This document shows, piece after piece, positions 23,965 to 35,046 of a stretch of 64,000 nt of DNA. The stretch spans positions 6,528,662 through 6,592,661 of the forward strand of contig NW_023998415.1 in assembly GCF_014805625.2 (NCBI RefSeq), written 5' to 3'. The stretch's first letter is position 1. Each line of letters starts with the position of its first letter. The DNA is from Glossina fuscipes. Taxonomy: Eukaryota; Arthropoda; Insecta; Diptera; Glossinidae. The notes beneath the pieces were generated by a model. The model worked only from the letters and a program-made list of their open reading frames with translations. It did not search any database and had not been told where the DNA came from. The translations under genes were made by a program, and so were the position numbers.

Positions 23965-26845
23965 TTTGTGAGGTTTCTAGCTCCATTTGCTTGCTGATTT
24001 ACATAGTTGTATTATTGTGGAGACTGGTGCCGTGTGAATCGGTGTCTAACTGCTAGTGGTCGGATGTTGCTGCTTGTGTTCGTGTCTTCATTAGATGCTG
24101 AACCTTGCAACGTGTGCCAAGTGTTGCAAACCTGTGAGGAGCGATAAGGAAATTACTTGCCAAGGAGTGTAAATGTTTATCACACCGCGACCAAGTGTAG
24201 TGGGTTAGACCAATACTCATTAAAGTTTCTGAAGAATGACAATTTTATGTGGCTTATGTGTCCAGATTTCTTGACCTATATTAGAAATGGCTAAAGAAGA
24301 TATAAATAGTGGTGGATAAGAATGATATGTTGTTGAGGAATAACATCGATGGATGTCGGCTTTCATCAAAGAAGAACGAAGTTAGTGTTGGAAAGAGAAT
24401 TGATTGCTTTGATAGTCGGACCGAGCAGAAAAAAGTCGAACGATATCAAAATAATTGCAGGATGCATGTGACAGCAAGCTGAATGAGACAGTTGAGAAGA
24501 ATGTGAAGGGCGTTGAGTGGTTGATTCCGCTAGCGTGTAAAATAGAAAAAAAGTCGTCTCTTGCGATGGTTGTCAAGCGTCCGATGATTAAGTGAACTGA
24601 CAAAAGCGGGTCTAAATATAAATATTGACCCAAAAAAACTTGAAATTTGAAATGTACTCTACAGAAATAATGGTGTGGTGGTATTAGATTCCGGCGGCGA
24701 TTAAGAACGGAAGAAGGCTAAAGCTGTGATTGAGACTACTATGCCTAAGCATTTTCGACATAATGCTTCTTAGCAAGATGAATCAAAGTAACGGATGGGG
24801 ATGATGAACTCCTGGATGGGTTATATAGTCAAAATCCTATCTTTGGTGGCAGTACGCTAACCGTGAGGACATATGCTATTTCTAGACGAGGGAGAACACA
24901 GCATACTGCTGTGGTAGAAATTGATGCTAAGTTTTTCTCCAAGATCCTCGCTGCGGGTTCGTTGATTGGGCATTGAAAAAGGTGTCGTGTATTTGACGGA
25001 GGTCTTGATGTTAACCACTCTACCCTGAGCAAATTGCGTCCAGTTTACCTCAACAAATTAAGATTAGTGCGACAGAATGTCGGTTATGATGGGTGAGTAA
25101 CATCTATAAACTTGCTGTGTTAACATGGAGACAGTCTTCAGAATTGTTAGTGAAACGCATAACAGATTTGGTTCATAAGCCGAAGATTGGCTACTCCAAT
25201 TTCTTGTTGCATACTTTATCAGTTGATATTGTCGGTATAACTGAGACATGGTTCAAAACGTACAAGGTAGTGGTGCAAGAGGCGGCGGTACCGTCTGTTA
25301 TATTACTCAATACCTGTGTGTCATAAGACTGAGGATGACAATGTTATGAAATCAGAGAAGGACAATGTTGTGACAACGCTGTTGAATATCTTGGAGTCAA
25401 TATTAATGGTAGTTATTCGAAATGTCTTATATTAATGTGTATATAATCTATAAGGTAGACCTAGGAATAACTACTTAGATTATGTTTTCCGGGCTTTAAA
25501 TGACATTTCTATTTTCTATGGCAATTTTGTACACCCTAGTAATTTATAATGGTGATTTGTCCCTAGATGATCTACTTGCCACTCGATTGCGTGACTCAGT
25601 CCCATCAGTGGGATTAAGAATTATTAATTCCTGGCCCACAGGCTTTGCTCTTGGTTGTAGGTCAGCTTACTTGGATATTGCTATTGTTTCTGATGAACTA
25701 TAGCACATTATAATCAATTTTCCCGTCGATATTTCTGACCATAAGTTTTGCTTCTTGTTATGGACATTGTTATTAACAGTGACAGTGGTAAGCGAAGGTC
25801 ATTTAGCTATAGAGAGTTTAAGTCAGTTGACTTGGAATGGCTAAGGGATAATTCCTTTCGAGCTAGTTGGAATACTGTTTGATATTTATCGATCTTGAGT
25901 AAGCAGGTTGCTTATTTAGAGCATCATACATACGAGCTGTTTAATGGTTATGTACCAATGAAAGTGTGTGATGTTTGTCTCTCAAATCCGCCATAGTTTC
26001 CTGCGGAGATTAGAAATGCAATCAAGTTCCGTAATGGCGTATATAGGAACAGAAGCGTTGTCTTAACGCCTTTAATTGGGAAGCGTATCGTAGATATAGG
26101 AATAGAGCGAATGTTGTTACAAGGGGTATAAAGAGACAATACTATTGTAAAACGTGTGAATTTTAGCTCGAAACTACTGTGGAGGAATCTTTGAGAAATT
26201 GACATTAATAAGAGCCCGCCAGTGTTCGAAGTTTGCGCTGATAGGTTTAATGACTACTTCTTCAGATCCAATTGTGTTTTGTGATGGGTTTTTGCTTTTA
26301 TGATTATGCATTGTATCCACGCAGTAAAACCTTTCATTATCGGATTTTCACAAATGAGGAAGTGTAGTAGTCAGTGCATTGTATCAAAGCAAATGCTACG
26401 GGGCATGACAATATTAACAGCAGAGATTTGAAACTAATTCTTCTCGACATTATTCTGCCTTTGACTCATGTTGTAAATCACGTCGTCTACATTTCCTGAT
26501 AGTTGGAAGGTAATTAGGATAGTTACTCCTATCAGGAAAAAACCATTGCCAGTTCTCCCTGAAGACTTCTGCCCACTTAGTATCCTTCCTTTTTTGTCGA
26601 AGGTTATGGACCGCTTGATGACCGATAAGCTAAGGCTGCATCTGCATACGAGGACATTGCTGTGTGCTAATGAATCGGGGGTGCAAACCTGGGCATAGCT
26701 GTAACATGGTTATGCTTAAAGTCTTAAAGCTTATATCTCATGGGGTTAATGTATATGATAGCTTACAATAAGTTGCAAAGTGTAGCTAACAATTGTGCTA
26801 GATATGTATTAAAAGAAATTCTGCATAAATCTTAAAGGAAAAATA
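23965..26845 (+). mobile_element. Decayed non-LTR retrotransposon (CR1/Jockey group)
   Basis: Remnants of a two-ORF LINE appear in order with many stops and frameshifts. ORF1: a PHD-like finger at about 24095-24270 (CAKCCKPVRSDKEITCQG, then YHTATKC in another frame), then WLIPLACKI, then VVEIDAKFFSKILAAGSL and RCRVFDGG at about 24900-25010. ORF2 endonuclease: VDIVGITETWFK at 25222-25257, a RLRDSVPSVGLRIINSWPT block, LDIAIVSDEL, then ISDHKF near 25740. Reverse transcriptase start: LPEDFCPLSILPFLSKVMDR at about 26556-26615, with an RPGHSC-like GHSCNMVMLKVL following. Only a C-terminal tail-like LQSVANNCARYVL near 26770-26810 follows, so most of the polymerase including its catalytic motif is deleted. 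It is non-autonomous and dead. Clade assignment is by motif memory; both boundaries are approximate. Confidence 0.75.
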
Positions 26846-27060
26846 GTTTTTACTTTTTATGGCTAATTCAAACTTTTTTGGTCATTAATTTTCTGTTTCG
26901 TTTGGTTTTTTTTTTTAGTTGTTTGTCTTCATTCAACTCCTTGTAAGTAAACAATTTTATTTGGGATTTATTTTGTTTTCAACTTACAGCTGCTTTCACT
27001 GCAACTCTAAACAATTAATACTAGTTAAAAACAGTCATAACTAAAGTAAAACGTGACATG

Positions 27061-27124
27061 TTTTGCTTTCGCCTAATTTGACAACTATGAGAGCGTGTAT
27101 TTAACAGCTGTTGGGCTTACGTGA
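27061..27124 (+). repeat. Dispersed repeat, copy 2 (see 22206)
   Basis: The direct-oriented partner of 22206-22270. Weaker resemblance continues near 30700-30930; the block with GTGAAAGGTAAATGA at about 27310 resembles GTGAAAGGCAAGTAA at about 30920. This suggests several copies of one AT-rich family flanking the transposon relics. Confidence 0.5.
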
Positions 27125-27521
27125 CCGCAAAAAAGCGATGGGTATCACACAATATTGAATGCTGTCATCTAAGTGATCCCAAACCAGCCGAAAAACGAAA
27201 ACGTCACCTGACTTTCAGATACGTTACTATCTCCTAGCAATAAAAGGAAAATAAAATCTAAAGAAAATTGGTTTACATACGAACAGAAATAAAACAAAAA
27301 ATTTCAAATTAGTGAAAGGTAAATGAACTATTATTAAATAATCTCTTTTGCTCATCTTATGCCGCTTGATGGAAGGAGAAATTCAATGATATTTATTACG
27401 ACGTAAACGCGTTTTTATATAAAATCGAGTCATAGATAGCTTCCGATGGGGGTAGGTAGAATATACTACTCGCATTTACCCACTGCAAGTCACTGAAACG
27501 AACAAGTTTTTGTTTTCACTA

Positions 27522-28216
27522 TATAGATGAGGATACAGTTAGTCTTTAATCAACTATTAATGATCAGCTGGAAAAATTAGGACAAGTTGGCAAGTTAGGA
27601 ATATAGTACTTCACAATTTTGATGAATGGAATAAAGATGATTGCGTGTCAGTCCCCACAATTCTGCTTTCAGGGACAAAAATCGATGCTTTTTTAAACAA
27701 GATTGTAATAGGGGATGAAAAATGGGTTACCTATGACAATAACGTCCGCAAAAACAGTGGTTGATAGGGATCAGTCATCACGATCAGATCCGAAAGCAAA
27801 CACCATGGTAAAAAAATTTTTCTGTGTGCAATGGGATTGCCCAGGCATAATTCATTACGAGCTTCTGAAATCAAATTTAATGATAACTACAGACAGATAG
27901 GTCCAGCAGCTGCAAAGATTGCAAGAGAAACAGCAAAGCCGACTTAAAAGGAAATTCTTCAGCCTGGATGGTCCGTTTTACCAACCCACCTTACTTCCCG
28001 GACCTTACACCATAGACTAACTCTTTTTCTTACAAAACAACTTTTTGAATGGAAAAACCTTCAATTCTGAACCTTCAATTTCTTCTAGTCCAAGTCAACC
28101 ATATTTTACAAAGAAGGAGTTGATAAATTACCAGGAAGATGACAGAAGGTCAAACATAATAGTGGCGAATACATAATAAATCAATATAATTTAGCTATAA
28201 TTTCATTGAGAAAGTA
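27522..28216 (+). mobile_element. Decayed mariner (DD34D) transposase relic
   Basis: Frames join in order to give a mariner transposase: TINDQLEKLGQVGKLG, then FLNKIVIGDEKWVTYDN holding the first catalytic Asp at 27714-27716, then FLCVQWDCPGIIHYELL, QQLQRL, GWSVL, TNPPYFPDLTP, LFFLQNNFLNGKTFN and LPGR-QKV...GEYIIN at the C-terminus. The order matches mariner, but there are several frameshifts and stops. About 50 residues between QQLQRL and GWSVL are missing, including the segment that should carry the second catalytic Asp (HQDNARPH type). The N-terminal DNA-binding region is absent and terminal inverted repeats were not located. Confidence 0.8.
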
Positions 28217-29607
28217 AAATAAATGTCTACTAAAAATGGAGGTTACGTATGACTTGATCTAATGCAAAGGCTAATACTACATTTGTTTTTCAAAAACAAT
28301 GATAAATCTTTTATACATTTTCTAAGTTTGCTAATGCGACTAGATTATGGGTTCTCGCTATAGGTTTACTTACATATAAATAGGTGTGAATGTGTGCACA
28401 TATGTTCAATACTCACACAGAGGAAGATAATATTAATGCTTTGCCTAGAAATGAGCAATTTCAAATCGTTGAAAATAATGAAAATGAAAGAGGAAGCTAA
28501 CTTTTCAGTATTTTTGCAAGATTTTATGCACACTTTATTAGTTAATTGGAGTTTTCCAAACTTTTTTAGATGTGGTGCGCCTGCGGGCTTGTATTTCTTG
28601 CTCTTTCCATAAATTTGTATTGATGCATTTGTTACAGTCCTAAATTTGCGATTGTTTCTACTTAAACAATTTTACAGTTTTCAGTCTAAACTATTGTACA
28701 TCTGCTTGAATTTGTTTAACTTTTTTTCTTATGCGTTTATTTTAGACGTCCCAAACGTTGGTCTTGAATAACAGAGTCTGGACATATAAGCCACAAATCT
28801 ATTGGCTTAGTCCATCTCTGTTCAACATACCAAAAAAAAAAAAAAAATGAAAAAAGAATAACAGAGTCAGACATATCTATCCGCTCTCTAGTGCGATTAC
28901 GATAATGATCTCAACACTTTAGCGAAAAAGTGAAAATTCATTTTAGAATATTTGTTAAGATCAAAATATATATGTTATCAGTAAGACAAGAATAATTTGC
29001 CCATTCTTTCAACCTGATATGTAAAAAAACAGAAATCGAAGTCAAATAGTACTTTTTAAGAGTTGTAAGCCTTTTAGAAATTAAATTAATTCGTGGCCGT
29101 CTCATATTCAATTTCTGCAAGCAGAGAGAACGAATTTCAGTTCAAAGAATTTGTAGCCTTACGAATTTAGCGCCTTTCGCCATAACCTACAAGAATCCTG
29201 CAATCCATCTAAACGTTGATGGATTTCTTAAAGTTTAAAGCATTTAGCTTTAGCATCGTTTTAATCCATCCAAGACGGTCAAACGTAATTCAGCTATCTT
29301 CGCTCATTCCTTAGTTACACTCAAGATCAAGCTATAAAAGCAATAGCATAGATGTGATTTTATTAAAGATCAAAGTGGAAAAAAAAGACTTCCCGAATGG
29401 TGCATTATTGAATTTCTATTCATATTCTTATTCTCTTAAAATAAAGTTCGATTAGGAAATCTTTGTTATGTTCCAACTTTTTCTTTTCAAATTTAGATTT
29501 CCAAATATTTCAAACTATTATATTGGATTTAAGTTACGGTGTTTACACATTTATCTTCAAGGGTACAACTTAAAAAACTAATTGCCCCTGCCCCTTTCAG
29601 ATGCATT
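28217..29607. other. Intergenic, no gene seen
   Basis: AT-rich sequence between the mariner relic and LSm2. The part nearest 29607 is probably LSm2 3' UTR, since that gene reads toward it. No other feature was recognised. Confidence 0.5.
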
Positions 29608-30024
29608 TCATCTGATACTGACAACCGCCTCTTTACGTGCGGCATCCTGCAATAGTTGTGTATCGACTTCATCACCAGGCAGCTGAACATAACGTACCAC
29701 CGAACCGCGTATAAAACAATTTTTTACCGATAACATGTGAGGGTACTTTTCCGGATCTGTTACGCTAATGTCGGTCAGTTTGATATTTAGATATTGGTCC
29801 ACTGAATGTAAAGTGCCGCAAATGCTGCAAGAATTACCAAAAAGGATACTTAAATTCTTAAAACAAATAAAAGTAAATGTGATTGTCCACAGCGTACCTT
29901 AAATCATTTTTTAATTCCACCACTACATCTTTGCCAACCAATGATTTGAAGAATGAATAGAATAGCTGAAATAACGATGATTTTATTTTTATTCACATTG
30001 TTAGTTAATGAAAGAGTTTACCAT
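29608..30024 (-). CDS. LSm2: LSm2, U6 snRNA-associated Sm-like protein (complete)
   Basis: LSm2 is a subunit of the LSm2-8 ring that binds the 3' end of U6 snRNA in the nucleus and of the LSm1-7 ring that acts in cytoplasmic mRNA decay. Three exons on the minus strand: 30024-30022 (the ATG alone), 29965-29898 and 29824-29608. They join to exactly 95 codons, the length of human LSM2. The protein reads LFYSFFKSLVGKDVVVELKN, then DLSICGTLHSVDQYLNIKL (Sm1 motif with Asp and Asn of the RNA-binding loop), then NCFIRGSVVRYVQLPGDEVD (Sm2 motif), ending EAVVSIR. Introns are 56 and 73 bases with GT..AG ends (donors GTAAAC and GTACGC). The start is chosen because the codon in front of the first donor gives the canonical M-LFYSFFK start. 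It lies alone between larger plus-strand genes. Confidence 0.95.
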
Positions 30025-31345
30025 GTTTTATCAACAAATTTGAAAACTGTTAAACATAAAGTCGTTTTCGCAGTGAAATGTCATTAAATAAAAGCTGTTG
30101 TTTATAAACAAGTGAAGTTGGTTGTCGTTATTTAGCCGCTAGTTTTAGAACACCGCGTAACTTAGTGAAGACCTGCGCACACAATTGCTAATTACGGTAT
30201 GCCTTATGCGTGGCGCACGAATTGTCAAAAGAAAATCGATTGCACGTATATAAATGTAGATGCACTTGCGTTGCGTTATGCACGAACGCAAATTTTTGGC
30301 ATATTTTTAAAAGTTGTGCGTGCGTCGTTTTTGAAAAGAAAATCAGTGATGTATAAATTATATGTGATTAAGTTTCATTTTCAAATGAAACGGAAGGTTG
30401 AAAAATTATTTTTTTCATGTTGGCGATAAACGTGGTCTGGCGGTAGCAAAAATCTCAAGTGCATTTGCTCTTTTTGTGTTATTTGCTAAAATACGAGAAT
30501 GCTTGATGACACTGTGTGAAATTTCAATGGAACCAATCAGGATAAAGTAAAATATTATTTACTCTTGGAGAAGCAACCATATAAAATCAGCAGTCTTTTT
30601 CTAAGGTCGCGGACGCATTTCATTGTAAGCATCTAAGAGCCGATATAATCCAACACAAAATGGCAACTATCGAAAACGTCTAATTAGCACTTTACTATAA
30701 AGTTGTTGTTTCGCTTTTGTTTGTGTCGTTTTTGGCAAACGGGTTGGCACTGACATTGTATGGCGTTAACTAACTTTCGTTTTCGAGTTTCGACCTTTTT
30801 TGCTATATGTATGCTTCATTTGTAAAAGAAAGTAGCTGTAAAGTAAAAATAGAATGAATTGCAAGAAACATTTTTTACTTACAAACGGAGTGAACCAAAA
30901 TAAAAAGTTTTAGATTTGTGAAAGGCAAGTAAATTAAATCGTTTTTTTTTTTGTTTTTTGCTTCAATTGTCTAATTATTAATCTTAGTTCGTTAAATCTC
31001 ATATTCAGTTCTACATCATCAATCTTTCCATACGTTATGATATACTGTCACTATCATTGTCGCAAATAATGAGAACTCATCGCTCTATCGAATATATTGA
31101 TCTTATCAGTAAATCCAAATCCATTTAACTTAACGAACCAAAAAAGAAAGATAAGTAAAAGGTTGTTATTAAATAATCAAGCAATGTTGAGAAATATATC
31201 ACACATCAGACGCAATGGTTCCTTTTCTCATATTAAGTTACTTGGGAGTAGGGGAACTTCGGCAATATCGAAAATGTGTAGGTAAATGCCTTTATATATT
31301 TGTCTACAAAGTAAATTAAAATAAATATATATTATTAAATGTAGA
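30025..31345. other. Intergenic, LSm2 upstream region
   Basis: This should contain the LSm2 promoter, but I see no clear core element. The plus-strand frame at 30199-30429 is short and unlike known proteins. A block near 30700-30930 weakly resembles the repeats at 22.2 and 27.1 kb. Confidence 0.45.
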
Positions 31346-31351
31346 TTATCC

Positions 31352-31433
31352 GCCTGAGTGGCCGAGTAGGCAAGAGTCTCGACTAGCAACTCAATAGTCG
31401 TGGGTTCAAACCTCAAGTGCGGTAGAGTTTTTT
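31352..31433 (+). tRNA. tRNA-like Pol III unit, probable tRNA pseudogene
   Basis: An A box TGGCCGAGTAGG (31359-31370), a B box GGTTCAAACC (31403-31412) and a T6 terminator (31428-31433) are arranged as in a tRNA gene. The text around the A box resembles tRNA-Ser/Leu (GTGGCCGAGT). The T arm pairs at four of five positions counting one wobble. The acceptor stem pairs poorly (about four of seven). In place of a normal anticodon arm there is a 6-bp stem CGACTA/TAGTCG with a 9-base loop, so no credible anticodon can be assigned. It is either a degenerate tRNA or the head of a tRNA-derived SINE. Confidence 0.5.
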
Positions 31434-31908
31434 AATAAAAGCTGATAGCCCTAGATGCTAGTGCTTTGAGACTTTAGTCTTAGAATTTATTCTCTGGCTA
31501 AATTTATAATAATAATAATAATAATAAATATAGATTTCCGTAAAAGTTTCACATGTCAAAAGAGGCTTTTGAATAAATTTGAGGAAAAGAGCGGAAAAGC
31601 AGGTACGATCCACGGAAGATGGGAAAATGGTTAAATGTTTGTGCAATCCTTCACAAAAATGCGAGTACGTGAGGAAATAAGAACCGGCATTTTTTTTAAA
31701 CTTTCAAATTGAATTATAAAGAAATAAAATATATGAGGAGTAAATCCATTTTTGTAAAATTTGATAAGTTGTGTTTTATTTTCAGAAGCTGATTAAAAAG
31801 AAAAAAAATTCCTTTTAAAATACACTCTATAGGCGTTCCGTATACAGAAGGACAAAATTCAAAGTTTGAGCTTACAATCAAAGTGATGAGTAGAAATAAA
31901 AAAGAAAA
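31432..31908. other. Intergenic, no gene seen
   Basis: AT-rich sequence with an (ATA)n run at about 31507-31528. If the tRNA-like unit is a SINE head, its body would lie here, but I see no poly-A tail or target duplication that settles it. Confidence 0.4.
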
Positions 31909-32440
31909 TTAAGTTAAGTTAATCTGAATCACTTCACTTCCGAAATCACGCGATCGAATTAAATCATTCTTTCCCTTGGCTAGTTTTGACTTACTGCCAT
32001 TCAACGACTTAAAGTCATCTTTAACTTCCGTTAACAGTTGCAGTATTCGCTCTTGATTTTGCAACTTTTTTCTTGTTTCGTCGTTAACCACTATCAAGGT
32101 GCTCTTTAAGCACATTTAATATGTGAGAGTTCAGAGCCTTTCCAAACTTTTTTGCGCTCTCATCACATATGCAATTACTTTCGCTTCTTACTTGGAATGT
32201 CGTTCCCGGTCTTGCAGTCTATCACGTGAAGGGTTCTAAACATATATAAAAAACCATTAGAAAGTCAAAAATTTTGGGTTACAAGCATAATTACGGTCGC
32301 GGCGTCTCTCTTATGAATGTCGACGTTTCGCAAACGGTCGGCATCGGTCGTTTGCAAGCGTTTTAGTTCATGCTACATACAGCTCGATAATTCTCTTTTC
32401 CACCTGCTCGCTTGACCCTCCTTTGCGTTTTTTAGATGCA
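31909..32440 (-). pseudogene. Unclassified coding relic, frameshifted
   Basis: Reading the minus strand, protein-like segments follow one another across shifted frames: SKKRKGGSSEQVEKRIIELY (about 32440-32375), HELKRLQTTDADRLRNVDIH (about 32370-32310), SRDRLQDRERHSK or LHVIDCKTGNDIPSKKRK (about 32236-32190), KKFGKALNSHILNVLKEHLD (about 32155-32100), then the open stretch DETRKKLQNQERILQLLTEV to VIQINLT and a stop at 31909. A 59-base GT..AG intron fits between RDAAT and NPSRD. The pieces are helical and charged, richer in Lys/Glu than chance frames here. I do not recognise the family; it could be a decayed host gene copy or a transposon protein. Confidence 0.35.
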
Positions 32441-32689
32441 ATTTGTTATCAGTCAGCTTTCTTTTTGCCTTGCACTTCTCTTGCGGCGTTAACTTACAAA
32501 AAACTCGAAAACATTGTCGTTTTAGTATCAAGATTGCCCAATCTTTCTTACTTATTTAATACTCAGGTAATTCCGTACCGCACTTGTAAGTATTCGCGCC
32601 AGTTCGGAAACCAATGCAACTCATTGGTTGCAATCTTTGATTTGTTTTTTCATACGCTCTTTTTATTCTGTTAAAAGTGCTTAGCATTT

Positions 32690-33010
32690 CGAACGAGGGC
32701 ACGCCCACATCACCACGTAAACTGAGAACGCCTCTGTTTTTCAAAAGGAATGAAAAATTGATTTGTTGCTCATTACTCATAAATTGTAGCAGATAAATGT
32801 ACAAAAATTTGGACGCATATTCTATGGGCGATAATGTTCATCTATCTGTTTGCGCTACTGCGTAGTATTTGTGGTAAACATTCTCCCGCTAGCGAAAATG
32901 AAGATATCACCTAGAAATTTGCAAAAGACTTTGATAGTGGCCTAAACTTTTCAAAGGACACGCCTATAACGCCCACATGCCTATGTGGCAAGAACTTTCG
33001 TTTTGAATTT
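32690..33010 (+). repeat. Dispersed repeat copies related to 63.4-63.9 kb
   Basis: The block at 32690-32850 (GTAAACTGA, CAAAAGGA, AGATAAATNTA and CATATTNTATGGG in order) matches 63750-63880. The block at 32866-32990 (CATTCTCC, AAAATGAAG, then GACACGCCTATA) matches 63620-63755. The order of the two segments is swapped relative to the 63-kb copy, so this is probably two partial copies. Confidence 0.55.
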
Positions 33011-33087
33011 AGAAAAAATCAGCTGTGTTCACTTCACGTTATAGAGCATGAAAATTTAGTTCTTTTACTTTTTTGTCATTTTTAGGA

Positions 33088-33131
33088 TAACGATGATGGG
33101 TATCAAAAATTCGGTCCCGACCGTATTTAAT
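33088..33131 (-). repeat. Dispersed repeat terminus, minus-strand copy
   Basis: On the minus strand this reads ACGGTCGGGACCGAATTTTT followed by GATACCCATCATCG. It matches the blocks at 52933 and 61481 (CGNGANCGAATCTNTTATAC, then CCATCACCG). It is one of at least four copies of the family in the window. Confidence 0.6.
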
Positions 33132-34582
33132 TTTCTCAATTGTTTTTATGTAGGTTTGTATCGTTTTGTTATTGACTATATCATTGCAAACAAACCAACG
33201 TCAAATTTTCCCCTGATTTGGCAATTATTGTTTCGAGTGATGAAAGCTATACATAATTCTCAATCATATGGTTTTCAAGATACGCTTTCTAAATGGAAGC
33301 TATTTTACTAAAAGACACATAACCAGTGGAAGTTGCCTGAAGTAACCTGTAGAAGTTGCACTATATACTGTAAAGGGCTATACTTGTAAAGTAGATTTAG
33401 TACCTGTTTGACTTTATGGAAATACCATTCAGAGTCCATGTGTAGTTTTTTCCTCATAAATCAGTTGTCGCAGCTTTCTGATTTGTTTTTACATGTTCAT
33501 TCATTTCTTTCATTTCTTTCTTTCTTTCTTAGTAGTAGTAGTTTATACGGTTATGGTTGATTAGTATGAGTTTTTTAAATAACTTTGCCATGTTTTCTTT
33601 GGTTGCAGAGCTATAGTGATTTGCTAATCTTGATTATTGTATAAATAGGTTTAACGAGTTGTTGAATTATTTTACTTGAGGTGACTGAAAAAATCACAAT
33701 TTCAATAATTCGGCTCTTACGTCAGTTTTGTATAAGCTTATATATAATAGAAACTTATATAACAATTGAAAAGTTTTTTTATGGAGGCTCCGCAAAATGC
33801 ATTTACACATTCATCTACTGATATAAATAAATGTTAAATCCCATGCGACTTTTTTTGAGATAATTTTTTTTATGCAAGCAAGAAATCATAAGCCGTGCTC
33901 GGCTTAGGCGAATTTCATAATATATACCATAGATTTATATTGAAATGAGGGATACAAAAATTTGGCTACTTAGATAAATAATGTATATTATATATACAGT
34001 ATACAAATGTGTGTTATCCGCTTTTTTATGTGAGTAAAAAAAGCTGTATCTGCATTCTTTGTGTTATACGTTTTGAAATTTTACGAATTTGAGATAACAG
34101 TTCCAACAAGAAACAAGTTTAGATCACTTTCCAAGCGGCAGATCAGAGTTTGAGTTTGTAGTCGTCTATGTAGAAAGGAGACGATTTGTGGATGTTATTC
34201 ATTTTTGAGTTTATTCTGAAAGAATCCGAATTACGCTCTTCTGTTTTAGATAACGTTGTCTGCTACAAACGGATATTAAATGAATTCCGTCAACTCACAC
34301 TTTTGTTACAAATTGAATGATCACTTAACTATACTTTCATTTTCTGATTAGTTAGTATAGTATACGCCCCATTGTCTATTTTGCTACAAATAAAAGGCTG
34401 ATAACTTGGACGCCGTTAGTTGATGGAAGAAAGTTAAACCGCTATAATTGAAATTATATGGCAAATCAATCAAGAGTAAGCAAAAGTTCGCCAAAAGTGT
34501 GAAAATAAATTTGAATTGCGTCGCTTGGCTGTTCTTGGGTGTACACCCCCAAAGGGAATAAAGAGCTAAGAAATCAAGCAAA
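33132..34582. other. Intergenic, cubilin 5' region
   Basis: AT-rich stretch that must include the cubilin promoter and 5' UTR. I cannot place a transcription start or any core motif with confidence. The plus-strand frame at 33093-33311 overlaps the repeat and is not a gene. Confidence 0.45.
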
Positions 34583-35046
34583 ATGTCCTTGCGATTGAAG
34601 TTGCTAAAATTATATTTAAGTTTCCCTATTTTTCTATTATGTGCAACAGAAACGAGAATAGCAGCGACTATGGTTGAATATCCTAAACAGCCGAAAATAT
34701 CGGTTAATGATGGAACTCTTGTATTGGAGGCAGCACATGGTCGCAACATTACTTTCCGCTTATCTCGTGACTCTTCGTTGTGTGTTAATAATGTCGATGT
34801 AATGGAAAAAATTAGACACCGTAACGCGCCTTCATCGCTAGACACGGAAACCAAGGACATTGATATCGCAACAGCGGAACAATTTAAGCAAAACATGCTT
34901 GTGCTGCAATGGGATCTGCAAGTTTTTGCTGAGCGTTTGTTGTCAATGCAAAATAATACACGATCAATATTGCAATCGCGTGTATTACGCAGATATCTGG
35001 GGCGTATACGTCGTTTGAGCGGACGTCAGGTGGCCATAGAGCGCGA
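34583..35046 (+). CDS. Cubn: Cubilin signal peptide and N-terminal association region
   Basis: Residues 1 to about 28 form a basic start (MSLRLKLLK) and a hydrophobic core (YLSFPIFLL), a secretory signal. The next about 125 residues include a long amphipathic helical stretch ([20 protein letters not shown]) and the basic [16 protein letters not shown] just before the first EGF. In mammalian cubilin the N-terminal segment forms the trimeric coiled coil that associates with amnionless; the same job here is inferred from position. Confidence 0.75.

Noticed and set aside
30199..30429. 76-aa frame upstream of LSm2
   Set aside because: No family resemblance and no splice or start context.
34384..34896. 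170-aa minus-strand frame over cubilin exon 1
   Set aside because: Antisense shadow of the first cubilin exon and its 5' flank.
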